Part shown: positions 43,076-52,093 of the stretch, in pieces
Layout of the letters: each line of letters starts with the position of its first letter
Position numbering within the stretch: position 1 is the first letter of the stretch
Source: GWE2-42-39 sp034003625
GTDB taxonomy: Bacteria; Bacteroidota; Bacteroidia; Bacteroidales; Prolixibacteraceae
Length of the DNA stretch: 64,000 nucleotides
Assembly: GCA_034003625.1 (NCBI GenBank)
Contig: JAVEYG010000007.1
Coordinates: 1-64,000 of the forward strand
Reading direction: 5' to 3'
Position numbers and translations under genes: made by a program
The notes under the pieces: generated by a model
What the model was told of the DNA's origin: nothing
Databases searched by the model: none
Seen by the model: the letters and a program-made list of their open reading frames with translations, nothing else

Positions 43076-44881
43076 ATGCAGAAAATTAGGAACATAGCAA
43101 TTATTGCCCATGTCGACCATGGAAAAACCACGCTGGTTGACAAGATGATATACTATTGCAACATCATCAAGGAACACGAAAAACGACAGGAATTAATTCT
43201 CGATAACAACGACCTGGAACGCGAACGCGGGATCACTATCCTGGCCAAAAATGTTTCGGTTACCTATAAAGACATTAAAATCAATATTATTGACACACCT
43301 GGCCATGCCGATTTTGGCGGCGAAGTGGAACGGGTGCTGAACATGGCCGACGGTGTTTTGTTGTTGGCCGATGCATTTGAAGGAACCATGCCCCAAACCC
43401 GTTTTGTATTGTCGAAAGCGCTGGCCCTGGGATTGAACCCCATTGTGGTAATCAACAAAGTAGACAAACCGAACTGCCGTCCTGAGGAAGTACACGAACA
43501 GGTTTTCGACCTGATGTTCAGCCTGGATGCAACCGAAGAGCAGCTCGATTTCCCCACTATCTACGGTTCGGCCAAAGAAGGCTGGATGACCAACGACCTG
43601 AGTAACCGCACCAATACTATTTCTCCGCTGTTAGATGCAATTATAAAATACATCCCTGCGCCAAAATTAAATACAGGTACCCCGCAAATGCTGATCACCT
43701 CGCTCGACTATTCTTCGTATGTGGGGCGGATTGCCATTGGCCGTATCCACCGGGGAGAACTGAAGGAAGGGATGAACGTTTCGCTGGCCAAACGCGACGG
43801 GTCGGTCAAACGGGCAAAAATAAAAGAACTGCATACCTTCACCGGCCTGGGGCGTCAGAAGGTGGAAAGTATGCAGTCGGGCGATATTTGTGCGCTGGTT
43901 GGTATTGAAGATTTCGATATCGGCGATACCATCTGCGATTACGAAAATCCGGAACCGCTTGATCCGATTGCAGTCGACGAGCCTACCATGAGCATGTTGT
44001 TCACTATTAACAACTCCCCTTTCTACGGGCGAGAAGGAAAATACGTGACTTCGCGCCATATTCACGACCGCTTGCAAAAAGAATTGGAAAAAAACCTGGC
44101 GCTGCGCGTTGTTCCCGGCGACTCTGCCGATTCGTGGACGGTTTATGGCCGTGGGGTACTCCATTTGTCCGTCCTGATTGAAACCATGCGTCGCGAAGGA
44201 TACGAATTGCAGGTTGGCCAGCCACAGGTGCTTTACAAAAATATTGGTGGCGAAAAATGTGAGCCTATTGAAGAAATGCACATCGACGTGCCGGATGAAT
44301 TCTCCGGAAAAGTGGTTGAGATGGTCACTATACGAAAAGGCGAAATGCAAAATATGGAACGTAAAGGCGACCGGGTACATCTTGAATTTCTGATCCCTTC
44401 GCGCGGCATTATCGGACTGCGTACCAATATGCTGACAGCCACAGCAGGCGAAGCCGTGATGACCCATCATTTCATTGAATATCAACCGGTGAAAGGAAAA
44501 ATTGAGGGACGCCAGAACGGTTCGCTCATTGCCAAGGAAACAGGCACTGCCTTTGCCTATGCGCTGAACAAATTACAGGACAGAGGGCGCTTTTTCATAC
44601 CGCCTGGCGCCGAAGTGTACGAAGGAATGGTGATCGGCGAAAACAGCCGGGGCGACGATCTTACAGTGAACATCACGCAGTCGAAAAAACTGACCAACAT
44701 GCGCGCTTCAGGTTCCGACGATAAAGTACGCCTGGCCCCGCCAATTCTCTTTAGCTTAGAAGAAGCGCTCGAATACATTGGCCCCGATGAATACCTGGAA
44801 GTAACACCCGAATCGTTTCGGATGCGGAAAATCTTACTCCGCGAAACAGAACGCAAGCGCGGCGAAAAAATCAACTTCTGA
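43076..44881 (+). CDS. typA: Translational GTPase TypA/BipA
   Basis: Starting at 43076 (MQKIRNIAIIAHVDHGKTTL) the product is 601 residues, the family's usual length. It has P-loop AHVDHGKTTL, switch I RERGITILAKN, DTPGHADFGGEVERVLNMAD and NKVDKPN, then domain II, EF-G-like domains III and V (GRGVLHLSVLIETMRREGYE) and the specific C-terminal domain (LTVNITQSKKLTNMRASGSD). It binds ribosomes and helps 50S assembly, mainly in cold or stress. Confidence 0.97.
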   Translation: MQKIRNIAIIAHVDHGKTTLVDKMIYYCNIIKEHEKRQELILDNNDLERERGITILAKNVSVTYKDIKINIIDTPGHADFGGEVERVLNMADGVLLLADAFEGTMPQTRFVLSKALALGLNPIVVINKVDKPNCRPEEVHEQVFDLMFSLDATEEQLDFPTIYGSAKEGWMTNDLSNRTNTISPLLDAIIKYIPAPKLNTGTPQMLITSLDYSSYVGRIAIGRIHRGELKEGMNVSLAKRDGSVKRAKIKELHTFTGLGRQKVESMQSGDICALVGIEDFDIGDTICDYENPEPLDPIAVDEPTMSMLFTINNSPFYGREGKYVTSRHIHDRLQKELEKNLALRVVPGDSADSWTVYGRGVLHLSVLIETMRREGYELQVGQPQVLYKNIGGEKCEPIEEMHIDVPDEFSGKVVEMVTIRKGEMQNMERKGDRVHLEFLIPSRGIIGLRTNMLTATAGEAVMTHHFIEYQPVKGKIEGRQNGSLIAKETGTAFAYALNKLQDRGRFFIPPGAEVYEGMVIGENSRGDDLTVNITQSKKLTNMRASGSDDKVRLAPPILFSLEEALEYIGPDEYLEVTPESFRMRKILLRETERKRGEKINF

Positions 44882-44909
44882 GCGAAATACACTGTCTTAT
44901 TCTTTACCG

Positions 44910-44946
44910 ACGGTCAGTTGCATCAACAAAATATGCAGCCGACCGT
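44910..44946 (+). terminator. Probable terminator after typA
   Basis: ACGGTCAGTTGCAT pairs with ATGCAGCCGACCGT (12 of 14 pairs) around a short loop, followed by an AT-rich stretch (TATATTTATT). Confidence 0.5.
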
Positions 44947-44974
44947 TATATTTATTACAAAAACGGAATAACTC

Positions 44975-45403
44975 ATGCAGCTTGAAATTACACCAACACG
45001 ATATGGAATCCGGCAAAGCGTACAGCTTCCCGATCCAGACATTCTTCTCCATTTGAAAGAAGAAGGCGTGCGAAAACTGATCAGCGACCATTACGATTTA
45101 CTGGTTCAAAGCGAAATAAAAGACCTTTTTCCGGCCAACCCGGTAGCATTGGAAAAAGCAAAAAATAACTCGGCTGATTTTTTTGTCCAGGTAATGGGCG
45201 GCCCCGATTACTTTAACCGGCACCGGGGACAACCCCGGTTAGTGGCGCGTCATGCGCGTTTCCGTATCACGGGAAGGGGCCGGGAAGTATGGCTGGAATG
45301 TTACCAAAAGCTGATCCCTCAACTTGATCTGCCTGACCATCTTAAACTTTCATTCTGGAAATACTTGGATGTTTTTTCAAACTGGATGGTCAATACCCCT
45401 TAA
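44975..45403 (+). CDS. Truncated hemoglobin-like globin
   Basis: The 142-residue protein carries the TrHb signature: FVQVMGGPDYFNRHRGQPRL and ARHARFRITGRGREVWLECY, with the proximal (F8) His in the RHARF segment near 90, and a C-terminal helix FWKYLDVFSNWMVN. It most resembles group II truncated hemoglobins. Such proteins bind O2 or NO in the cytoplasm. The next gene starts 40 bp downstream and may be co-transcribed. Confidence 0.88.
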   Translation: MQLEITPTRYGIRQSVQLPDPDILLHLKEEGVRKLISDHYDLLVQSEIKDLFPANPVALEKAKNNSADFFVQVMGGPDYFNRHRGQPRLVARHARFRITGRGREVWLECYQKLIPQLDLPDHLKLSFWKYLDVFSNWMVNTP

Positions 45404-45443
45404 AAAAGTAATCCGTAACAGTGATCCAGCTTTTTCAAATGAT

Positions 45444-45887
45444 ATGAGACACAACGAATATCCGGTGCCCGGAGACTCTGATCTGCTTTTTGTATACGGG
45501 ACTTTGCTGAAGCAGAGTAATTCTGCAATAGCTGGTTTTCTGAAAGCAAACAGCCGGTTCGTTGCAGAAGGTTTTTTCCCCGGCAAACTGTACGACTTGG
45601 GGACTTACCCCGGAGCGGTTTTTATTCCGGGCTCCCGATCAAAAGTTTTTGGCACCGTATTGAAACTTGCTGATCCTGCGAAAACCTTTGAAAAATTAGA
45701 TAAGTACGAGGAAACGGGAGACGGGTTTCCTCATCCAAACGAATATCTGCGTAAAATTATCCCGATAGGCACCACTTCAAAAAAAACATTGAATTGCTGG
45801 GCTTACTTGTACAACTATCCTACCGAGAATAAACCGTTGATCGTTTCGGGGAAGTATTTTGGAGAGCAGTGTGGAACCGGATTTTAA
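45444..45887 (+). CDS. Gamma-glutamylcyclotransferase-like protein
   Basis: The start at 45444 (MRHNEYPVPGDSDLLFVYGT) is chosen because an earlier ATG would overlap the globin gene in another frame. The 147-residue product has the AIG2/GGCT hallmark LLFVYGTLL near residue 14-22, GKLYDLGTYPGAVF and KLDKYEETGDGFPHPNEYLR, where the Glu near YEE is the usual catalytic residue. It probably releases 5-oxoproline from gamma-glutamyl amines. Its stop overlaps the stop of the convergent sigma gene by 4 bases. Confidence 0.88.
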   Translation: MRHNEYPVPGDSDLLFVYGTLLKQSNSAIAGFLKANSRFVAEGFFPGKLYDLGTYPGAVFIPGSRSKVFGTVLKLADPAKTFEKLDKYEETGDGFPHPNEYLRKIIPIGTTSKKTLNCWAYLYNYPTENKPLIVSGKYFGEQCGTGF

Positions 45888-46468
45888 ATATCGTCTTCTA
45901 ATATTTTTTTGTATTCCAGATCCTGCTTGATACTTTTAATCAGGTATTCCTTACATTTATATTTACGCTTTTTCGCATATTTTTCGCCCTTGAATCCCAT
46001 CATTTGGGCAATTTGTTTGAGTGGGACCTTGTCAAAATACATCTGGAGTATCTTCTGACAGTCTTTCCCCAGGTTTTTGAAATGTTTCTGGTACAGTTTG
46101 TACCGTTCGTTCATATCTACCGTGCGGTTTAACTGTTCATCGTAAATATCATCACGGTATTCCTGGTTATCGTAAATACGTTCTTTCTCATTTTTCCGCT
46201 TTTCAAGCTGTTTCATCCAGATGAAGCGACAAATCGAATACAGGTATGTGTCGAATGAACAATCGAGGATCAGGCTATTGTCTTTTATTTTGCGGTACAT
46301 GATGATGATGGCTTCCTGAAAAACATCGTTAGCGTCGTCGTCGTCGCCGTTGTTTTTCTTTATAAAGAAATTAATCTTGTAATAGAAACTCTTATAAATG
46401 AATTGTAGGATTACACTGTCATTTCTAAGAATCCCGTTCAGAAGTTCTTCATTTGAATAATTAATCAT
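45884..46468 (-). CDS. Sigma-70 family RNA polymerase sigma factor (ECF-like)
   Basis: A 194-residue protein with region 2 at about 10-90 (NDSVILQFIYKSFYYKINFF, DDDDANDVFQEAIIIMYRKI, DTYLYSICRFIWMKQL) and region 4 near 135-175 (LGKDCQKILQMYFDKVPLKQ, KKRKYKCKEYLIKSI). The run of Asp before NDVFQEA and the Lys-rich tail are unusual but seen in Bacteroidota ECF-like proteins. No anti-sigma gene lies next to it. Its 3' end overlaps the convergent cyclotransferase gene. Confidence 0.88.
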   Translation of the reverse strand: MINYSNEELLNGILRNDSVILQFIYKSFYYKINFFIKKNNGDDDDANDVFQEAIIIMYRKIKDNSLILDCSFDTYLYSICRFIWMKQLEKRKNEKERIYDNQEYRDDIYDEQLNRTVDMNERYKLYQKHFKNLGKDCQKILQMYFDKVPLKQIAQMMGFKGEKYAKKRKYKCKEYLIKSIKQDLEYKKILEDDI

Positions 46469-46941
46469 CTTGCCCTAAATCCTTTTTTCAAAACCGCGAA
46501 CGAATATAAATTCATTACAAAATTCCGGTGTTTTTGATCTCCGTAAATTTTAGAGGATAAATATGTTTATAAATTGTTAAAAATGCAAATACTTTAAATG
46601 GATTTTAATATACTGCCATAGAAACAGGGTGAGGATAACCGAGAATAAAGGAAAAAACAAGCCATAGGGAGACATTCTATCATTTTTTTGTTTCGGATGA
46701 TACCTCCAAAATATTGTTTTGTAAATTGAAATGCGAACTTTTATACAGGAGAAAACTGGTATGGGCAAAAAAGAAGGATAGGTTCAACAACCTATCCTTT
46801 TCTCTCATAAAACTAACTAATCTAACTAAACCTAAACTTATGAAAAAAAATGTACCACAAAGATAGGGTGTAAAAAACTGAATTTTGTCAAAAAAATGTT
46901 AATTGATGTTAAAGGGATAATTTTCTTAACAAATTTATGAC
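46469..46941. other. AT-rich intergenic region
   Basis: A 473-bp spacer between the sigma gene and the TonB gene. Besides the terminator listed separately I see no feature. Short frames in it have no family resemblance and I do not call them. Confidence 0.5.
46774..46799 (-). terminator. Terminator after the TonB gene
   Basis: AAGGATAGGTT pairs with AACCTATCCTT around a CAAC loop. On the minus strand it is followed by CTTTTTTGCCC, so it ends the tonB transcript. Confidence 0.85.
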
Positions 46942-47664
46942 CTATTGGGCTACAAACGTATACGTGATGGTCCCGTTTTGTATTTTGGGGGCCGACGAAT
47001 CGGCATTAAACAAGGTCCGTAACGCAGCGCTACGGGCATATTCGGGAAGCATCGGGTCTTTTATCCCTGTGTTTGCGCGGGGTTCGGCTTTTATCACATT
47101 TCCACTCCGGTCGACAGTAATGTCGACAGTTATTTTCCCGCCTCCTTTTGCCAGGTATACCGGGTTTAAGAGCCGGAGATGGTAACGGTTTTCCAAATAA
47201 TAATGAATATTGCTTTTCCCTGAATAGACGGTATTTTTTATCGAATCAGGATCAACCCCTTCAGTGGTAATTGCAGGCATGTCGAAGTCGCCGATATCGG
47301 CGACTTTTTTCGACAGTTGCCGGTTGACATCCTGTACAAGTTTCCGGGCTGACTGTACATCGTTCAGGTATTCCTTGTCAAAAAACGCATCATTTTTCCG
47401 GGCATCGTTAACCGCCCGGTTGCTGACAGAAGCACTTCGTTCGGCCTGTGTTGACGGGGTATTTCGTTCGTTTCCCTGTTCCTGCTTCACTTTTTCCTCT
47501 TCCTCTATGGGTGTCGAAAAATCAATGAGGATCGCTTCCTCCCTGATTTCTTTTTTGAAATCAATTTCAGCAACCAGGAAAGCCGAAAAAAGCAAGATGT
47601 GGAAAATCAAAGTTCCCATCAGGCCATAAATATACTGGTGATATAGTTTTTTTACGCGGGACAT
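46942..47664 (-). CDS. Energy transducer TonB-like protein
   Basis: The 240-residue product is read from 47664 (MSRVKKLYHQYIYGLMG). It has one N-terminal membrane helix (about 13-37), a charged periplasmic linker with Glu/Lys and Ser (about 50-110) and a C-terminal TonB-like domain (YLAKGGGKITVDITVDRSGN, PEYARSAALRTLFNADSS, GTITYTFVAQ). It couples the inner-membrane proton force to outer-membrane receptors such as those in this window, although ExbB/ExbD genes are not adjacent. Two TAnnTTTG-like elements (TATTTTTG at 47687-47680, TAAATTTG at 47678-47671) lie just upstream on the minus strand. Confidence 0.85.
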   Translation of the reverse strand: MSRVKKLYHQYIYGLMGTLIFHILLFSAFLVAEIDFKKEIREEAILIDFSTPIEEEEKVKQEQGNERNTPSTQAERSASVSNRAVNDARKNDAFFDKEYLNDVQSARKLVQDVNRQLSKKVADIGDFDMPAITTEGVDPDSIKNTVYSGKSNIHYYLENRYHLRLLNPVYLAKGGGKITVDITVDRSGNVIKAEPRANTGIKDPMLPEYARSAALRTLFNADSSAPKIQNGTITYTFVAQ

Positions 47665-47670
47665 AGCGCA

Positions 47671-47704
47671 CAAATTTAGCAAAAATAGATTGGGGCAATG
47701 CAAA
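47671..47704 (-). promoter_or_regulatory. Promoter region of the TonB gene
   Basis: Minus-strand TTTG at 47704-47701 is followed by TATTTTTG (47687-47680) and TAAATTTG (47678-47671). The second has the usual 22-bp distance. Start codon at 47664 implies a very short leader. Confidence 0.4.
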
Positions 47705-47908
47705 AATAAAAGAACCCGGAACAATCTTTCTTTTCTCAAACCTGAGATAATTCAGGAAAAATGACCTTTTTCGTCTGCAAAAACAGGATCATACTATTTT
47801 CTACAACACATTACGGCTATTTACGACATCAAACATTTTTTTTTGGAGGAGAATGTCGTAACTTTTTATTGATACAAGTGATGTTTTACTCCCATAAATT
47901 ACTAAAAT

Positions 47909-48610
47909 ATGAATCCCATCAGTTCATGCTTTGCAGGCACCGCAACTATTCTGACGTGCAAACATATTGCGCAGTCGTTTCATGAGAACATTTATGAACT
48001 TTCCGCAATCAGGAATGAGTGGACCCCGGCGTATGCGGTTCGTCTTAAAGGCCGCATAAAGAGCGTTCTGGAAACTTATTTTACCGGGAGCGGCAGTTCG
48101 TGCGAGGACGAAAAACGAAATCACCTGAATGAATCGATGATTGCTGCATTGATCGATTTGGGAGTTTTCAGGGCTCTGATGAAAGTTGATTTCAAGAACG
48201 ACAAGGAATTTGAGAAAGACTGCTTTCACAAACTGGGATATACGAGTTATTTCAGTGATGCTAAAAACGGGGATCATTACAGTCTTTATATGCTGCTTGA
48301 TACCTTTAAAAAGGAAATGACCCCTTCATTGGAGGCCCGGATTGTTGAGGGAGGAATAAAAGCAGAAATAATACACCGCATTCAATCGTATGCCGAAAAC
48401 CTTGAGGATTTGAAACGGTGTTTCGATCTGCTTACCGTGTCGGATGAATTATGTGCGGAAGCGAAATCAGAACTGAATGAAGTGTATTCGCAAGTCAAAG
48501 ACATTTGCCGGGTGGCTGCTGCATATTATCAGTTTGATCCGTCAAAACGCGAACTCTTCGATTTTTATAAGGTCATGATCAGGCTAAAGCAATTACCGAT
48601 CAGGGCCTGA
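47909..48610 (+). CDS. Hypothetical helical protein
   Basis: A 233-residue protein without signal peptide or membrane helix, predicted mostly alpha-helical. It starts MNPISSCFAGTATILTCKHI and holds acidic and aromatic helices (LNESMIAALIDLGVFRALMK, KDICRVAAAYYQFDPSKREL). I do not recognise a family or catalytic motif. The codon pattern and a strong terminator right after it support it as real. It lies between the tonB gene (divergent) and the DUF3127 gene (convergent). Confidence 0.72.
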   Translation: MNPISSCFAGTATILTCKHIAQSFHENIYELSAIRNEWTPAYAVRLKGRIKSVLETYFTGSGSSCEDEKRNHLNESMIAALIDLGVFRALMKVDFKNDKEFEKDCFHKLGYTSYFSDAKNGDHYSLYMLLDTFKKEMTPSLEARIVEGGIKAEIIHRIQSYAENLEDLKRCFDLLTVSDELCAEAKSELNEVYSQVKDICRVAAAYYQFDPSKRELFDFYKVMIRLKQLPIRA

Positions 48611-48626
48611 TTATTCCGGTTACATT

Positions 48627-48669
48627 GAAAAGCAGGGGCGGTTTCTATACGGAACCGCCCCTGCTTTTC
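48627..48669. terminator. Strong bidirectional terminator
   Basis: GAAAAGCAGGGGCGGTTT and GAACCGCCCCTGCTTTTC form a near-perfect GC-rich hairpin with a 7-base loop, A run before and T run after. It serves the plus-strand hypothetical gene and the minus-strand DUF3127 gene, whose stop is at 48673. Confidence 0.93.
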
Positions 48670-48672
48670 AAT

Positions 48673-49044
48673 TCAGAATGGTAAATCATTGTAATTATTT
48701 TCCCGTTCAGGGGGAACATCGTCCAACGAATATTCCGGGGGAAAGCCTTCAGGAGATGATGTGGTTACGCCGACACGATCAATTTTCCATGCATTGATGT
48801 TATGGTACCATTTTCCGTTGAAATCGCGCGACTCTACATTGAATGCAACTTCGACTTCGGTATTTTCGGAAAATCCATTCAGTAGCGAAACTTTATCGCC
48901 AAATAAGGTAAAGCATATTTTTTTTGGAAACTGTTCCTCTGTTTCAATTACAAATTCCTGTTTTGTCCAGGAATTTCCGGTTTTACTGACCCCTGTCTCG
49001 GGTTTTAATATATGGGCAATGCGCCCTTTTTGTGTTAAGCTCAT
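48673..49044 (-). CDS. DUF3127 (OB-fold, SSB-like) protein
   Basis: The start at 49044 (MSLTQKGRIAHILKPETG) gives 123 residues. The core FVIETEEQFPKKICFTLFGD, EVEVAFNVESRDFNGKWYHN, INAWKIDRV is typical of Bacteroidota DUF3127, an OB-fold family related to single-strand DNA binding. The C-terminal tail is acidic with Pro and Phe (ENNYNDLPF), which resembles the SSB tail that binds partner proteins. It likely binds nucleic acid. Confidence 0.88.
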   Translation of the reverse strand: MSLTQKGRIAHILKPETGVSKTGNSWTKQEFVIETEEQFPKKICFTLFGDKVSLLNGFSENTEVEVAFNVESRDFNGKWYHNINAWKIDRVGVTTSSPEGFPPEYSLDDVPPERENNYNDLPF

Positions 49045-49142
49045 ACTTTCTGTTTTTTTCTTTTCGACAAAAATAGGGATAAATAAAAAAACCTCTGCCT
49101 GAAACTGGCAGAGGTTTTTCCACAAGTTATTAAATCCGGGTA

Positions 49143-49844
49143 TTATTTTATAATTTCCAACAGTTCAACTTCAAAAACGAGGGCCGAATTCGGGCCGATA
49201 TCGGCGCCGGCGCCACGTTCCCCGTAAGCAAGTTCAGCCGGAATATATAATTTCCATTTCGATCCGACCGGCATCAGCTGCAATGCTTCAACCCATCCGG
49301 GGATAACGCCGTTTACCGGGAACTCGGCAGGTTCGCCGCGATCGACCGAACTGTCGAATACTTTACCGTCGATAGTGGTTCCGTGATAATGGCATTTCAC
49401 CTTGTCTTCGGCAGTTGGTTTCGGGCCGTTGCCTTCTTTCAGTATTTCGTACTGCAACCCGCTGGGCAAAGTAACCACGCCTTCTTTTGCTTTATTGGTT
49501 TCCAGAAAGGATTTTCCTGCTTCTAAGTTTTTATCGGCCTCTTTCTTCGAAATACCTTCAAAATAATTACGGATCAGGTTATTAGCATCTTCCGAAGAGA
49601 TTTTAACTTCTTCGCCTTTTAACGATTGTTCCATCGCAGCCATCAGTAAATCGACGTTCAATTCTTTGGCTCCCGGAGTCATGTCCATTTGTCGTTTGTT
49701 ATTTTCGCCGATTAAAACACCAAGAGCGTAACTGGCTGAATCGAGGTTGTTTTCCAATTTAACTTCACGTCCGCCTTTTCCGTTCTGGCAGCTCGCAACC
49801 ACTGCAATAAAAGCAGCAAGAATAAGTAATGATCTGATTTTCAT
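49143..49844 (-). CDS. FKBP-type peptidyl-prolyl isomerase lipoprotein
   Basis: Read from 49844 (MKIRSLLILAAFIAVVASCQ), the product is 233 residues with a lipoprotein signal and lipid Cys19. An FKBP_N dimerisation part (DSASYALGVLIG, about 35-110) precedes the FKBP domain (KCHYHGTTIDGKVFDSSVDR, GWVEALQLMPVGSKWKLYIP, GPNSALVFEVELLEI). It assists folding at the periplasmic face. The next gene upstream (18-bp gap) encodes a cytoplasmic paralogue. A longer frame to 50111 merely overlaps that gene. Confidence 0.95.
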   Translation of the reverse strand: MKIRSLLILAAFIAVVASCQNGKGGREVKLENNLDSASYALGVLIGENNKRQMDMTPGAKELNVDLLMAAMEQSLKGEEVKISSEDANNLIRNYFEGISKKEADKNLEAGKSFLETNKAKEGVVTLPSGLQYEILKEGNGPKPTAEDKVKCHYHGTTIDGKVFDSSVDRGEPAEFPVNGVIPGWVEALQLMPVGSKWKLYIPAELAYGERGAGADIGPNSALVFEVELLEIIK

Positions 49845-49861
49845 GATGATTTGATAATTTA

Positions 49862-50467
49862 TTAAATGATTTCTAAAAGTTCGACATCGAAAATTAAAGC
49901 GCTGTTCGGGCCAATGGCGCCACCAGCGCCCCGGCTGCCATACGCCAGGTTGGAAGGAACGAAAAGCCGCCACTTGGAACCGACCGGCATCATCTGCAAA
50001 GCCTCGACCCAACCCTGGATAACCCCGTTGACCGGGAATACTGCCGGTTGTCCGCGCTGTACAGAACTGTCGAATACGGTACCGTCGATCAATGTGCCGT
50101 GGTAATGGCATTTTACCTGGTCGGTGAGCGTGGGCAGTTCGCCATCGCCTGTTTTTAGAATGGTGAACTGAAGGCCGCTTTCGGTTTCTGTGACATCCTG
50201 TTTCTTCAAATTTTCGGCTAAAAATTTCTGCCCTGCTTCTAAATTGGCTCTCCCTTCGCCTGCCTGTTGCCCTTCAATAAATTCCTGTAAAATACGGTTG
50301 GCTTCATTGGCGGTCAGTTTGGGTTCCTGCCCGTTAAACACATCCTGAAGCCCGTCTACGAAATTCTGGGGATCGAAGGTTTTTATGCCCGACTGGACCA
50401 GGTTGCTTCCAATGCTCAAGCCCAGGGAATACGAAAATTTCCCGAGAGGGCTGTTAAAATCTGACAT
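49862..50467 (-). CDS. FKBP-type peptidyl-prolyl isomerase, cytoplasmic
   Basis: A 201-residue protein with FKBP_N (SPLGKFSYSLGLSIGSNLVQ, then EANRILQEFIEGQQAGEGR) and FKBP domains (KCHYHGTLIDGTVFDSSVQR, GWVEALQMMPVGSKWRLFVP). It lacks a signal peptide, so it acts in the cytosol. Its FKBP domain is clearly similar to that of the adjacent lipoprotein, so the pair arose by tandem duplication. Confidence 0.95.
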   Translation of the reverse strand: MSDFNSPLGKFSYSLGLSIGSNLVQSGIKTFDPQNFVDGLQDVFNGQEPKLTANEANRILQEFIEGQQAGEGRANLEAGQKFLAENLKKQDVTETESGLQFTILKTGDGELPTLTDQVKCHYHGTLIDGTVFDSSVQRGQPAVFPVNGVIQGWVEALQMMPVGSKWRLFVPSNLAYGSRGAGGAIGPNSALIFDVELLEII

Positions 50468-50526
50468 TCTTTTGTTTTTAAATATTGCGCCACGAAGATA
50501 GGCTTATTTTTGAGATAAAATGCTTT

Positions 50527-51195
50527 CTACGATTGCTTTGTCCCCCGTAATATTTCTTTTTTCCCGACGGGACCGGGCAGCCGTTCCATCTGAAAACCAA
50601 AGCTGTTGAGCAAACGGCGCACTTCGCCCTTGGCACAATAAGTTACAAATACGCCACCAGGATTGGTTTTTTGTGCAATTTTCCCGAGAATTTCGGGCGT
50701 CCACATTTCCGGTTGTTTCCCGGGGGCGAAAGCATCGAAATAAACCAGGTCGAAACCGGGCAGGCCTTCAAGGTCAAACGTTTTCAGGTCGGCCTGCATC
50801 TTTTTTAGCTGAAAATCATCGGTTATCCGGCATTCTGCACCCCAGCCGGCTTCGTGCAAAGCGGTAAAATAACCGGCCTGTTCCGGGAAAATGAGCGCCG
50901 GATAGTTCAATTTCCCGTATTCATTAGCAGAAAGCGGATATTTTTCAATGCTGAAATAATTCACTTTTCGTTTCTCCTGAATACTTGTTGCCAGGGTCAG
51001 AAAAGCGTTCAGGCCGGTACCGAAGCCAATTTCCAGTAAATTTATTTCCTGTTTTTTTTGATGTTTCAACCCGGTATGGATGTAAACGTGCATCGATTCG
51101 TTCACTGCCCCATGTGTCGAATGATAATGTTCGCCGAGCTGCGGGACGTAAATCGTATGCGAACCGTCTTCCGTAGTTATGATTCTATTTTGCAT
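50527..51195 (-). CDS. mnmD: tRNA 5-methylaminomethyl-2-thiouridine methyltransferase
   Basis: A 222-residue stand-alone version of the N-terminal MnmC methyltransferase domain. It has the AdoMet loop INLLEIGFGTGLNAFLTL (about 50-67), DLVYFDAFAPGKQPEMWTPE and GGVFVTYCAKGEVRRLL. It methylates the aminomethyl group of U34 in some tRNAs; the oxidase domain of MnmC is absent, as usual for MnmD. A minus-strand TAATTTTG element lies at 51231-51224. It is divergent from the next gene. Confidence 0.93.
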   Translation of the reverse strand: MQNRIITTEDGSHTIYVPQLGEHYHSTHGAVNESMHVYIHTGLKHQKKQEINLLEIGFGTGLNAFLTLATSIQEKRKVNYFSIEKYPLSANEYGKLNYPALIFPEQAGYFTALHEAGWGAECRITDDFQLKKMQADLKTFDLEGLPGFDLVYFDAFAPGKQPEMWTPEILGKIAQKTNPGGVFVTYCAKGEVRRLLNSFGFQMERLPGPVGKKEILRGTKQS

Positions 51196-51263
51196 TAAAC
51201 ACGCCGATAATTTTTGACCTGTGCAAAATTAACTAAATTTAGGGCCGGTAAAAAACGCTGAGA

Positions 51264-51878
51264 ATGTTGCTTAAGATTTACAACGAGAACCCCGATCCGA
51301 GACAGATACGAAAAGTGGCCGAAGTGCTGCGAAACGGCGGTATCATTATTTACCCGACCGATACGGTTTATGGCTTGGGCTGCGACATTACCAACGCACG
51401 GGCGGTAGAGAAAGTGGCCCGAATCAAAGGAGTGGATGTTGAAAAATCGAACTTTTCGTTTATTTGCAGCGATTTGAGCCACTTGTCGGATTACACAAGG
51501 CCCATTCCGAACCCGGTATTTAAGATCATTAAAAAATATTCGCCCGGCCCGTTTACTTTTATCCTGAATGCCAACAACAACGTGCCCAAATATTTCAAAG
51601 GCAAGAAAAAAACCGTGGGCATCCGCGTCCCCGACAACAATATTATCCATGAAATTGTAAAGGAACTGGGCAACCCGATTTTATCGTCGTCGGTACACGA
51701 TGAGGATGAAATTATTGAATACACTACCGACCCCGAACTGATTGAAGAAAAATTTGCCGATCTGGTTGATTTGGTGATCGATGGCGGTTACGGTGGAAAT
51801 ATCCCTTCCACCATTCTCGATTGCACCGACGACTACCCGTTAATTATCCGCCAGGGAAAAGGTGTTTTTGAGGATTGA
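51264..51878 (+). CDS. Threonylcarbamoyl-AMP synthase (YrdC/Sua5 family)
   Basis: A 204-residue YrdC-domain protein with RNGGIIIYPTDTVYGLGCDI near 25-45, FTFILNANNNVPKYFKGKKK, VGIRVPDNNIIHEIVKELGN and PILSSSVHDEDE. It makes threonylcarbamoyl-AMP, the donor for the t6A37 modification of tRNAs. Its length matches the short TsaC-like form without a Sua5 tail. Confidence 0.93.
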   Translation: MLLKIYNENPDPRQIRKVAEVLRNGGIIIYPTDTVYGLGCDITNARAVEKVARIKGVDVEKSNFSFICSDLSHLSDYTRPIPNPVFKIIKKYSPGPFTFILNANNNVPKYFKGKKKTVGIRVPDNNIIHEIVKELGNPILSSSVHDEDEIIEYTTDPELIEEKFADLVDLVIDGGYGGNIPSTILDCTDDYPLIIRQGKGVFED

Positions 51879-52093
51879 CCAAAGGATAAAATGGGTTTAT
51901 AATCAGCAGGAATTATTCTTCCTTCAGGATTTTAGTTGTCTTATCCTTAGCAAAATACTTGATTACAAAAGCAAAGGTTTTATAATCCGGGGCTATATAT
52001 CACCGGGATATCGTGCGCCCATTCCAAAATCGCTCAACTCTTCTTTATTCAGATTTCTGACGAGATGCCAGCGGAGGAAAAACGACTTTCGTC

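Noticed and set aside
43667..44485. 272-residue minus-strand frame inside typA
   Set aside because: It is antisense to a highly conserved gene and has His/Phe-rich composition typical of a reverse-strand shadow.
45324..45443. Longer start of the cyclotransferase-like gene
   Set aside because: It would overlap the globin gene in another frame by 80 bases; the family's VYGTL motif lies near the N-terminus when read from 45444.
46577..46768. 63-residue hydrophobic minus-strand frame
   Set aside because: It ends in the middle of an AT-rich spacer, overlaps no promoter and has no recognisable family; hydrophobicity follows from AT content.
49143..50111. 322-residue reading of the FKBP lipoprotein gene
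   Set aside because: The extra N-terminal part is an off-frame reading of the neighbouring FKBP gene; the lipoprotein signal peptide starts at 49844.
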